Shown here piece after piece: positions 1-13,000 of a DNA stretch of 64,000 bases. The first letter of the stretch is position 1, and each line of letters begins with the position of its first letter. Under the pieces are notes generated by a model. It saw only the letters and a program-made list of their open reading frames with translations, did not search any database and was not told where the DNA came from. The stretch lies in assembly GCF_000003815.2 (NCBI RefSeq), contig NC_049988.1, positions 3,352,210 through 3,416,209 on the forward strand. The letters run 5' to 3'. The position numbers were made by a program, and so were the translations under genes. The stretch comes from Branchiostoma floridae. Its lineage: Eukaryota > Chordata > Leptocardii > Amphioxiformes > Branchiostomatidae.

Positions 1-149
1 TGATGAAAAAAATCCACAGGGATTTCATTTTACAAGGGGGACGGAATGGGCAAAAGTTTTGTCCATCCCTATTGCCTATTGGCAAAATTCTGTCACAGAA
101 CGGAAGAACGAATACTAGCTAGAACCCTGATCTACATAAAAGAACCTAC

Positions 150-265
150 TTGCAGATCCTGTTGCCATGTGACTGGCTGTGACAGGGTTTGATCTGTAGG
201 GTACAGGCGATGGCCTTCCACATGTCAGGCTCACACTCCTGCACATCTCTCACAGGGATGCTCAT
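150..265 (-). pseudogene. Partial duplicate of RECK exon 13 (3' half, donor retained)
   Basis: This block repeats the 3' half of RECK exon 13 (1085-1199) with a few substitutions. It keeps an open frame (MSIPVRDVQECEPDMWKAIA...) and the GTAGGT donor. Homology stops at about 265, so the 5' half of the exon and its acceptor are missing and it should not splice as an internal exon. The flanking DNA at 1-140 also repeats 947-1075, so this is a tandem segmental duplication and not a processed copy. Confidence 0.8.
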
Positions 266-649
266 TGTTGTTTTAAAATCCCATCCGCATCATACAAACA
301 AAACTAACTGCCTCTGTTTAAGACCAAGTTTGACTGTACAAGCTTGGTATAAAAATGACTATCAACTCTCCTTGAATTCACTCCTCTTACATGTATTTTC
401 TTGGACCGGTAAGCTCCAAAACACTCGAATGCCTAACAGATTAACCTGTTCATTTTCAAATGGTTCCAATATCCGTTCTACTGATTTTTTTCACATCATT
501 TTTTGTACACCGATCCAAGAAAAAAATACCTTGTTGTACAAGTGTCCCTAGAGACAGTTGGAATTTCTTTTTGGGACACTTCTGGGACAATAGGGAAAAA
601 GGTTAATTTCATGTTGAGTGTGACGGTGTTCTCTAGGGTAAGAACCTAC

Positions 650-779
650 TTGCAGATCCTGTTGCCATGTGACTGGCTGTGACAGGGTTTGATCTGCAGG
701 GTACAGGCGATGGCCTTCCACATGTCAGGCTCACACTCCTGCACGTCTCTCATGGGATGCTCATCACCGGCATGTTGAT
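650..779 (-). pseudogene. Second partial, frameshifted duplicate of RECK exon 13
   Basis: A second copy of the 3' half of exon 13 with the donor retained. A one-base deletion near 753 (CTCATGGGATG here, CTCACGGGGATG in the intact exon) breaks the reading frame. Homology ends near 779 in a T-rich run. It is a decayed duplicate lying between the first duplicate and the intact exon. Confidence 0.8.
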
Positions 780-1084
780 TTTTTTTCCATCCCTTGTTTA
801 GATTTTTTTACTGGAAATCCCGTTGTGCGACAATCATTGGGGGGTCTCGGGAAATGTTGAAATTTAGACCCTCTGAAAGGCTATTTCCTGTATTTTGATG
901 GGCAAATTTTGCTGATAGACTCAGCTTGGTTCAATGGCATCTGTTTTGATGAAAAAAATCCACAGGGATTTCATTTCACAAGGGTTGGAATGGGCAAAAG
1001 TTTTGTCCATCCCTAGTGGCAAAATTCTGTCACAGAACGGAAGAACGAACGCTAGCTAGAACCCTGATCTACAAAAGAACCTAC

Positions 1085-4000
1085 TTGCAGATCCTGTTTC
1101 CATGAGACTGACTGTGACAGGGTTTGATCTGTAGGGTACAGGCGATGGCCTTCCACATGTCAGGCTCACACTCCTGCACATCTCTCACGGGGATGCTCAT
1201 CACGGGCATGTTGATGATGCCCCCCTGCCAGTCTGACATGTACTGTTCCGCATCCTCGTCAGAACGCGACGCACAACTTCGGAACAACTCTGTTGGTCTA
1301 AGGGCAGGAAATAATACACATTATGATGAATGGTTCTTGTGTTCAACTTGTAGTCAGGTGCAAATTTTTGTAACAATATCTCTGTCATTCTTCTAACGAT
1401 TATCTCTTCCACTCAGTCTGTCTGATGATTTTATCAAACATCGATTTTAAAGGTGATTGATTGATTGAAATATTTAATATGATAATTGCCGAGGAACAAA
1501 AAAAACTAAAATCTTATTAATAAGCTCGATTTAATGTCACTAAAAATGACATCCTTTTTTATACACTCAAGTAAGTTTTGAACATCAAGATTCTAAGGCC
1601 TTCCCTTCAAGAATGAAGAACAAAATAACAAACAAATACACCAAGTCATTAGAGATTTGACAGTAAAGGGAAAAAAATTAACCAGCCTTACCTGTTGTTG
1701 AAGTTGGTGCAATAGTTCAGTTCTGAACAACCAAGCTGGCATGGCTCTTGAACTGCAAGGACAATCAAAGACTTAAGTCAGCTAAATCTGTCTAGATAAT
1801 ACATTGTACAGATTGCACATATACAGAAATGCATTGTTCAGTACAAACCTGGTGTGTTATGACATGAGGTAGTTTGCAGAGCAGGGGGTGCAATACAAAC
1901 AAAAACGATAAACTCAAGAGCCCAGATATTTAGTAACAATACAGTACACTACAGTCACATTTCAGAAAGTTATGTACAGTATATGTAGATTCAATGTAAA
2001 AGAGAAACTCCCATAACAACGCAAGGCTTAACGTTTTGTCTTAAGGGCTGCATTCCTTTGTAAGATTAGTGAGTGACAGGATTCAAGCTCCCAAACTCTA
2101 GGTTCAAAGGCAGAGTTTCTTACCCTTACTAGCCCACATATCAGACAGGACACTGCAATGACAACTTACCATCTGCTATACACTGCATGAGAACCTCCTC
2201 AGAAGGGTGGTACTGGCAGTCAGCATAGAACTGGTTCCAGCTGGAGGAGGTGGCCCAAGTTGTGCTGTACAGCTGGAAAAAGACATTTTCATTTTAGACA
2301 CTTTACAAGGCATCAGGTATGTTGTACATGGGGCGTGATAACATTTGATACAGGTGTTCCAGACCAGGTGATATTTGGGGTTATCAAACAGGTTTCTCTT
2401 GTATCAAACAAGCTGATATTTTGAACCCACTTTGCATGTGCTAAGTACACCATTCTAAAAATTCAAATACCAGACGTTGCAATTTTTTCTTTGGTGGCGC
2501 CAAATCTTTACAACTTCTGGTGCATTTTGCATTAAAATTTGTTTTCCTTCCTCTGGGTATGACATAAACTCGACATTATGATAGTATAGTGGGGAGGTAA
2601 AAGGTGGTGGAAGGAAAAATTTAGGCTCCCCTCCAAATAACATGCCTGAGACACGGTGGGTGACAACCCACTGCCCCTACAGCCTTGAAAAGGCTATGGT
2701 ACTGCCTCTACCTCCTTAAAGTTTCTATTTTACAAAAAGTATGAAAATTTGCGCCTCAACAAGAAGAAGTGTCCTACCTTCACACAGAGGTCTCTACATC
2801 TAGATGTGGCTGCTTTGGAACAACACTGTAGCTTGGCACCATCTAGTCCTGTCACTGGGATCACCTCCTCTGTGTCATGGCCATTATTAGCTGTGGACAC
2901 AACATACAAAAGCTTTAGGCTACAGCGATGGCACGGGAGACGAGAATCTAAAGGTTCTAGGTTCCAATCCAGAGCAGGTCCAAATGAAAGACGTGCCATT
3001 GGAAAATGGGCTTTGAACCAATTTTCCAACTCTACTCACAAGTGAGAAGGACTAGTTTTGGACCTTTGGCATATGACTGACTCTTGGAGGGGACATACAC
3101 TGAAGGTCCCATGATCGAGGAAAAGCTGTATTTCAGGTATGTTAATGAACCCAGCTTCCTTATCGATAAAGAGTATGGGTCCTTTCTGGTGCATGCAAAT
3201 CAAACATATAAGTCTGGTCTTTTTTAATGCACAAACTGATGTGTTACACGTAATTTAGCCAACTGAACAGTTATTTACCATTTATGCAAACAAACAGAAA
3301 CAAAAGGTACTGTATACAGGATGACTGTATAGCTGGTATAACCGGACAGTATGCTGCACCGGTGTGGCATCCCGGACTGACAACATCCCTGTCCAACAAA
3401 CTCGAGAGAATCCAACGCAGAGCAGTGCGGATAATCCTGGGAGCTAACTACACCAGCTATGCTGAAGCCTGCTCACAGCTCGGCCTACCCTCACTTCACC
3501 AGAGGCGTGAGAACTTGACACTAAAGTTTGCAAAGTCCCTTCTAACATCCAGCCAGTACCGTCATCTCCTGCCACCGGACAGACAGAATATTAGTGGCAG
3601 ACAGACTCGCTCCTCAAACAACTTGGACTTGGTTCATTGTAGAACAGAGCGACATAGAAACAGCGCCGTCCCATATATGGTACGCTTGATCAACACATAG
3701 CCCACCAATGTATGATTGTTGTTGTAAATAGCTCTAACTTACTTTTAACGACGGTGTTGCGTATTATTGTTTTGAATTTTAAATTGTAATAAGTTGTATA
3801 CTTCGCATTTGCTTATCCTATAATCATTTTTGTGTAAAATAATATATAAAAAGACTGTCAAGCAGTGCAATTCAGCCCTTTGGGCTGCAAGACCGCTTTT
3901 AATTTGTCATTCTTGTTGAAATGAATGAATAAACCAATCTACTACTACATAACTGCCCTACGGTGTAACACACCAGCTTCTGTATCTGTATCTGTATATC

Positions 4001-7000
4001 CAGTAAGACCGCCTTTCAGCGTAACACACCAGCTTCTGTATCTTTATCTGTATAGTTAGTATAACTGCCCTACAGTGTAACACACCAACTTCTGTATCTG
4101 TATCTGTGTAGCCAGTACAACTGCCCTATGGTGTAACACACCAACTTCTACAGTATCTCAATCGGTACAGCCAGTGTAACTGCACAGAGACATGGTGCGG
4201 CAGCAGCTGGTTATATTACACTGAACTACCTGACGTTACACCTAACCTTTTGAACATCGGCGTGATCTAGCTATAAGCATTGTTTAAAGCTTTGAGGGTA
4301 CCTCTATTGTACTTGGTGGCAACAAGTTCAACTTTACAATAGTTCTCTAAGAAAGAAAATCTGTGTGTGAGTACCTGACGCCGAGAGGAAGCACTGCCAG
4401 AGGGGGTCCTGTGGGAGGGGGTCCCCACACCCCTCGATCAGTCCGTCCACTATCTCCTGCTCACTGGTCAAGGTGACCAGCACACGCCTGCACCTGTCCT
4501 GACACTGTTCGTCATTCGACTGGTCACAACAATGTAAACCTGCAACAAACAATAATCATATCATAAACAAACAATCTCTTACTACACACTAATGGTTATA
4601 TTCACCATAACAATTTGAATTTTCATTTTCCGATATCTGTATTTTGTGTTTGCATGAAAGTTCATGAGAGTTCCTAGTTAATGCTACTTCACCTTTAACT
4701 GCGGGGTGACCTATATCCGTTGTACCTAAAAACAGGATATTTAGGGATATCACGTAGATGGACAACTTGGTTTCAAATTGCTTTTTTTGTTTCAATATAA
4801 TGCAGTTTGAGACCACCGTCAGTCTACTTGATATTCCTAAATACCCTGGTGTTAAATACAACAGATAAAGGTTACCCCGCGAATAAAGCCGAACTAGCGT
4901 TAACATATATACTTAGAAGCCATTTATTTGCACATCCCATTTGCCAACATATTTAGTGCAATTATCCAGGTGGCGCAATTAAGTTATACATCTGCATCAA
5001 ACCACCACAGGATTTTGGGATTCTGTGCAAATAACAGAAGTGTGTGGTAATCCATTGTGCAATTAACTGGCTTCTACTGTATAGTAAAGAGCTAAAACTT
5101 TCACAGATTCACAGCGCTGGAAAAAAAGACACAACACGTATATAATTAGAAGAAAGACGACAAAGAAACAGGAATATGGAAAATGGAACAACGGCAAGAA
5201 CTGGAGTTATCCCCACAAAAGATAACAGAAACACTCACCAATGCCCTTCACACCTTTAGAAAAGGAAACCAGAACACAGAAGAGCAGGGAGGAAAACAGA
5301 GAGAAAAGACAGTCAGAGAGGAAGAAATGACCACACAACAATACATTATACTGAACACGTACAAGTATACATTTTCATTCTCTTTTCAGATATCACCCAG
5401 ACTTATGGAAAAGAGTAGGGATCCATGATCACAGTGTAGCAACCAGTGGTTTTCCAGATTCGCAATGCAAAAAATCATTTTACATGTATGAATGCACTAG
5501 AACTGTAAAAGCTAAGGGCACAACCCGCCGTACATGCAATTTGTCGGTACATTTTTTTAGGCAATATCCGCCACGTATTTTAGGCTGTACAGAGCAAGCA
5601 CATCGCCCGTACTGGCACGTACGGGAGGGCGAATCCGAAGCCCAATGCCACACAAAGTTTTGCCTGCACGTAAAGTTCCATGGCGTGTCTGCGCGCTCCA
5701 AAATCCGTCGTAGATTCCCTACGAGTTCGTACGTAGGCCTACTTACCACCTACGGATCTCAAAGGATTGCCCACGTTTTGGCACGTAGATAGCACATACT
5801 TGCACGTACGGCGGGTTGTGCCCTTAGCTTAAGATAGCTTATTCCTTCAACCTTAGCCAACATAAAAACACACAGCTTTCCACAGACAAAGATGCTAAAA
5901 AAATATCTACTAAAACACACGGTACTTACTCTCTGCCGGATTGTTGGCTGGTCGTGAGTTGGTGTAATTGTCCACACACTGGATGACTTGCTGATTGTCC
6001 AACATGCAGTGGTCCTGTATGGCCTGCCTCTGTTGTCTGGTGGGTGTGGAGTCCGTCTGGAACACCGTACTGCACGCCTCCTCACACTCCGTACTCACAC
6101 TGGTCCCACAACACCGCTCACCCACTGCCACACAAAAAAAAAAAAAACTCATTAGCTTACTTCGCATTCTGATTGGTCCAGAGCTAACATAGTAATAAAT
6201 AACCTCATTCTCTAATTTGGCATTCTGATTGGTCCAGAGCTAACTACTAAATAACCTCATTATAACTAATTATCTAACTTTGCATTCTGATTGGTTCAGA
6301 GCTAACTACTAAATAACCTCATTATCCAAGTTCTACCTTCACATTCTGATTGGTCCAGAGCTAACTATAACTACATATCCAAATTTGACAAAATAATATA
6401 TTAGATAACCATAGCTTTTTCAAAATTTGACACACCAAAAATCGCATCACTATTACCTCTGTGAAGGAGGTTCACCTCTGACAGGAGTATTATTTTTGGT
6501 TATGTTTTTGTGCTATGATATATTATTGACTTCCCAAAGAAACAAGTCGATTTGGGCCCCCTAGTAGTCTTTCTAGGTATTTCATGAAGGTATTATGTGC
6601 TCAATCTCTTTATTCCTTTGCATTTTGAGTAGTCGAGACCTTGAACTATGTACCAAACTTGGTAACAATCGATCTGCCAGCTTCTTGAGTTAGGCTGTTT
6701 AACCATAAAAACACATTCCCAAAGATGAAATGGTGTCAAAGCTTTCTAAACAGCCCTCATCTTCCAATGACCAAAAAGAGAGCTATGACTCACTGATTGG
6801 TAAAATGAGGACAACAACATGTCAGCATACATGTACATAGCAATAGCCTTTCATGAAAATGCTCTTATGATCACCGCCATTATATCTAGGCTACAACACT
6901 GTGCAAGCACAAAACTGTGGCTCCATGTGTGGCACCATGAATACTAAAATCAAAGCATTCACATGTAGACTATATCCTTATTTCCACACCACGGAACGGA

Positions 7001-10000
7001 GCGAGTTGATCAAGACTTACTCCAGGTATGACGTCCTGTCCATGCGTGGGAGGCACAAGGGTAAAAGTAAACTAGTAAGTGAATTATAGGTTACAACACA
7101 ACATTGTCCAAATGTATGCATATTGTCTGTTCTGGATACGTAAGATGCTGATATGGCATCGCTCACAGACAATCATACATACATGCACATAAAGACACAC
7201 ACAACGAACACAAACATATGTACACATACACACACACTCACTTGCTAACACAAACACACACACACACATACACACATATATGCACACACACAAACACACA
7301 CACTCCTATGCACACACACACACACATACACGCACACACAATTTTCCATACAGTAAAATGATACATTTTACTCCAAGTTATACAAATTCTTATATCAACT
7401 ATCCACCAGTTATACTATCCTAACTTTGCACTTAACGCTGTTAAGCAACTTAAATGCCACTGTATTGTCCTGTTATAATACTATCATTGTCTGATTGATG
7501 TGTGGAAAGCAGATGGTATGACTTACTTTCATTTCTTTCAATACAGCTATGTAGAGCAGGCTGGAAAAATACAACAAAAACACACAAATATAAAATGATC
7601 CATTCCTAACACATCTTCAATACACAAAATGAAATCCAGAAAGATTTTACATGTCAGAATATTAATGTACACAGGCATAATCTTTGAGGATTTTTTCACA
7701 GTGTAGGGGGCATGTTACTCTTAGTGCAGCAACGCCACATGGCAAATCATGCATGTTTGAGCATTATTGGGGGCATCCTCCACGCAATTTTTTACTCACG
7801 ACTCTCTGAAACATCATTTCCTCTATTTTGAGGGCCAAATTTTATGAAATAAAGCAAACATGTCATGTCTTAAAACAAACCACAGCATAGGGGATACAAA
7901 TCACAGCATAGTGGCCAAAATCACTGTTTACATAGGGAATGCAAATCACAGCATAATGGCCCCCTACTCTGGCAATTACCCTGAACATTAATGTTTCAAC
8001 ACGACAAGCAGATGAAACCTACCTCCAGATCTCTACGACAGGATATTGCACTGATGTCACTGCTAGTACTCGCCTGTACAGAGGGAAAATATGATGGTAA
8101 GTAACATCATAAATAGGGATCAGGCAGCAAATAGATGCTGTGACTAGAGCTGTGTACCTATAGTAAACAAATTTTAGGTACAGGTACGCGAGTTAAGGTA
8201 CAGGTCCAGACCTGAACCTGTACCTGAACTACTTGTTCAAGTAAAAGTCGATCTTCAATCAGAATAGAAGCATGTTTGAACCAATAAAAACGTTTTTATT
8301 ATGGCATGATGCAACAAAGATTTGACCCTTACAAAAGTGTTGTTTTTCCCTCAATCGGGCTCAGAGACTGCTTCAGAGGTAATTTCACAGTAATTAATAT
8401 TTTTATCTGCAAAGTGGCCATCCTCTGACCTGTTATCCTGCCTGGCTTGCAATAATTAGATACAGGTCCAGTACTTACCTATACACCAGTGTTCCGGTAT
8501 TTTGTACCTGTACCTAATTGATTGTACCGGTACTGTATCAGTACCCGGTACACAGCCCTTGCTGTGACCTAAACCTGAAAACATTGAGAGACACGCCTGT
8601 GGTATCCAGCAGCTTATTGGGACACATTTGATTTGTGGCTTCAGAGCGCCGCCTGGGCTACAACCGTAGGGGCGCTGGTGTAAATGGGACTGTAGCGTAA
8701 CACAGGTACATGTTAGTTGAGACTTACCTCTAAGCAGGCAGTTTTGCACAGGTCTGACACAGTCAGGTCACAGCAGGCATGGCCTACCCACTCCCCACCT
8801 GACTCAGGCTCTCCTACAACAGGAAAGGTACACAGACTGTCAGAACTCACACAAGTCGTATCATGGGACTCACACAAGTCCTTTCATGGGACTCACACAC
8901 GTCTTATCATGGGAGTGATAGGACTCACACAAGTCGTATCATGGGCATGATGGGACTCACACACGTCTTATCATGGGAGTGATAGGACTCACACAAGTCG
9001 TATCATGGGCATGATGGGACTCACACAAGTCGTATCATGGGACTCACACAAGTCCTATCATGGGACTCACACAAGTCTTATCATGGGACTCACACAAGTC
9101 CTATCATGGGACTCTGTAAGTCTTACATCATAGTGGGACTTACACCTTATATAGAGAGAGCAACATTGTAATTGAATTTAAGATAGAGGTATATAGTACA
9201 GTTACCAGGACTCAGGATACTTTTGTTGGTTACCTGCGACACTGCAAGTTGTCAGAAATGTTTTATCCATATTATTATTATTATTAACTTCGAAAAACCC
9301 TCTACAAAATACCCAAGCTGTTATTTCTGCAAGAGCTTGGGTATACTATTACTAGGTAGTCTTAAAAAGACTGTATTGATGCATATTTTGACCAGAAATC
9401 TATAATTGTCCGTGTGGTAAAAATTATTTAGGTAGGTATTTTGAGTCCTGTTTTCTTCTAGGAATTCAAAGCCAACTTACCAAGCACAGAGGTATTGACA
9501 CACTGCCAGAACCCAACCTGAAAGTACACAACGCAAATGAACCACACATGGGTAAACAACGTACGGGGCTAATTTTCGGCATTCCAGCTTTCACGTGTAG
9601 CGGCATGTCCGTCGCACCGCCGTTGGTGCGTCAGAGCGTAAAACAATGAACAAAAGTTCCGTAACGCTAGTGTGGGCATGATGACATAATTAGTTCTTGA
9701 GGATGTAGCTTGCCACATGACATATACCACCTGCCATTTAAGAAACTTCAAAGTAATACTGTAAATGCATTTAAGTTCGTGGGGATTTAATTTCGCGGTA
9801 GCGGGAAAAAGGACTTTTAGCGGTGGATTTCATTTTGCGGTAACAACATAGACTGCAGTCTAATACTATAATAGAAAAATGATCGCGGTGGTTTTAAGTT
9901 CGCGGTGAAGTGGTCACCGCGAAAACCGCAAACATTAATCCACCACGAACATTTCTGCATTTACAGTATGAAGGTTAAATGTGAATAGTTGAATGAAATT

Positions 10001-13000
10001 GAAAAGGCCTCAATAATTGAAATTTGGTCGGTCCTCAGATATAATAAAAATTAATGGAGTAGGTAGGTGAAAATGAAATGTTTACAAAAAAAGGATTCTG
10101 TAATTCTCTACAGAAGCTTTTGTATCATAAAATCATGGGGATAAAATTTGAACACAAATGGTCACATAACCAAACATTTAACGGAATTTAATGTCAGCAA
10201 AGCCGAATTACATATTACATACAAAGTTACCACCTCTCTTCAGAATTTGAAACTGAAATTCTATTACTACTTAAATCTTTAAACATATAATTTTTAACAA
10301 AGGTTTCATCATGAGAATGTCAAGAATCGAATATTATGTGTAATATTGTATACTAGTGTAGTGTGCCCATGCATACGCAGCCATGCACATTCTAAGTGCA
10401 CTGGTGCACCTAGTTGAAAATAAGCTGCACAACTCCAATTTGGAGTGCACAAAAGTTCATTATGCACCCAGTTTGTCCAGCTCTGAAATTGTTGTATATG
10501 TGAGAAGAGTAAGAGAATTTTCTTACCAGTTCACTACGACAATATCTGGGTAATGTCATGACATGCTGTATTCTGGTGTCATGGTCGATTTCTGCTGCCA
10601 TCTGTGAAAAAACATATACAGTATTACATACATACATACATACATACAGTCAAACCTGCCCAAAACAACCACCCGGGGGACCGGAAAAAATCGGTCAATT
10701 TGGACAGGTGGTCGCTGAGAAGAGTATCGACTCAAAACATGCCCGATGCAAAGTATAAATGGTTTCCGTTGTGTTTAATGCCAAATAGCAAGCACACTGC
10801 ACGCACGCAAAGAAGCGAGGTCTTTAATGTCAAATACAACACGCACACTGTAAACTGTAAATTTAACCCCAAAATCCGACGCAAACTGGCCGATTTCAGC
10901 ATAAAATCGCGCTAGTTATCATAAAAAATCGATGAAAACCTCAATTTTGAAAATGATGCGGTCGTCATGGGTCCAAATTTGGGCCGGTCGCGGTCGCATT
11001 GGCCAGGTGGTCGTTGAGAAAAGGTCGCTTAATGCTTACGTCAATGGGAAAATAAATCGGGACCGAGAAAAAGCGGTCGAAATGGCCAGGTGGTCGCTGA
11101 GAAGAGGTGGTCGCTCGGGCAGGTTTGACTGTATACATGTGAATCATGCTGTAAATAAACCATTCATTTCTTAAAGTTAACCAGGGTTGGACAAGTTTTC
11201 TAAAATTCACTTGTCCTATCAAACTGACATATAACTTATAACAATTGCTACCTAAATGTATCTTTAGATTTTAAAACTAAAATTCTACACTATGGATAAC
11301 TTCAGTAATACAAGGTTTTATCATTCTTCTGGCACCTTGAATATACGCTGTGCACGTAACCCTTCACAACTATAGGTGCACACGCACTCACTGATCAGTC
11401 AAAGATTATGTGCAAAGCTTCAATTTGGGGTGCACAATTGTGCATATACACACATTATTTTGAGCCCTGCAGTTACAATATACTACCTGCCTGTTTGCTT
11501 TGTTAATATTTATAGGCCTGTGCAGGCTTTTACAGGAAATACCGCTGTGGATTTTGGCACTAAATTTCTGACTGAACTCTTCCAAAATCAACACGCTCAA
11601 GGTTTACACTATCTCGACTAAGAAATATTGGTCAGAGGATTTCCCATTTATCTATCCCTGACAACATTATTGCAATCTCATATGAAGCATAAATACTTCA
11701 TTTTTCATGTATTTTTCTTCCATTTTTTTCCAACATAGGTTTTCGAAATTCAATTCTGTATCATGCAGAGGTTTCTTGTTGATTTTGGAAGCATGCAAGA
11801 TTTTAAAAATCTTATCAATGCTAATTTCATTCAATCATTTAAAGCCGATTGTAGGAAAAAGACTGGTGTGTTAGAAAAAGTGGACAAGTTCATGAACATA
11901 ATTTTCCTCCCTTCGTCTGCTTGCAGATAAAGGGGGCATACGTACCTGTTCGCAGGCAGCACGGCATGATGGGTACTCCCGCGCCTGATAGCAGCATCGG
12001 TACGTGTCTGTACAACAACAACAACAATAACAACAGGGTTAGACAATGCAAATGGGGAAAGGACCCCAAATAGAGAGAGATAGTGTTACACTTATAAATG
12101 GTTTTTGTGTAATCTCTTCTAAGTTCTTAACAATTTTGTAACTTGCAAAAGATGAATTCACAAGGTTCAGACACAATGCATATAACTTTATAGTACACTA
12201 ACAGTTTTATTAGGTATTTATGCATGTTACATTTTTACAATTTAAACGAGGACCTAGTGAAGAAGACCTTGATTTATGTAATTACAGTGTTACCAGGAGA
12301 AAAGAGAAGAAAATAGACATGTACCATAAATTTGAGTTTTCTCCGTTCTGGATGTGTTCAAGATTGGTGCAGAAGGGGTGAACACTATTTATTCATCTGC
12401 ACACGTTTTTGCATTATGCTTTGCATACATTTTTTTGTAATCTTCGCATATCCCTTTGTGCATTTCTGTTTCTATATTTTTGCACAAAATTTGTACGTTA
12501 CCTTGTAAGCGTTTCGCATTCATTTGTCGTTAAATTCGTACAAATTTTCACACAAAAAATTGTACGTCAATCTGTGCTTATCCAGCACCCCTTTGAAGAG
12601 GACAGTTCGTGTTTTTCTTTTTCTTTTCTTTTCCTTTTTTTCACAAAAATTGTGCGTTTCCACGTAATGTTTCGCATTCAATTGTTGTGAAATCTGTATG
12701 GATTTTTCAAAAACAGTACATAAATCTATGCTTATCAGGCACCCATTCAAATGACGGTGTGTGGGTGGATTTGTTTTATTTTTTTTGCACAAAAATTGGT
12801 AGTTACGTTTCCATGTAGCATTTTGCATTCGTCGTGAAGTCCGTATGAATTTTCAAACAAAACTTTAACGTAAATCTGTGCTTAAATCTGGCACCCCTTC
12901 AGACGACAGTTGGTGTTTGTGTGAGAGAGAGACAGGCCTGTCAGTTTACACAATCCAGGCGCCTGCCATCTCCGAGCAGATGTCAGAAATCATAAAACGT

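Noticed and set aside
1124-1396. Plus-strand frame over RECK exon 13 (similarly 189-551)
   Set aside because: Antisense shadow of the RECK exon and its duplicate; it contains no recognisable domain and the minus strand encodes RECK.
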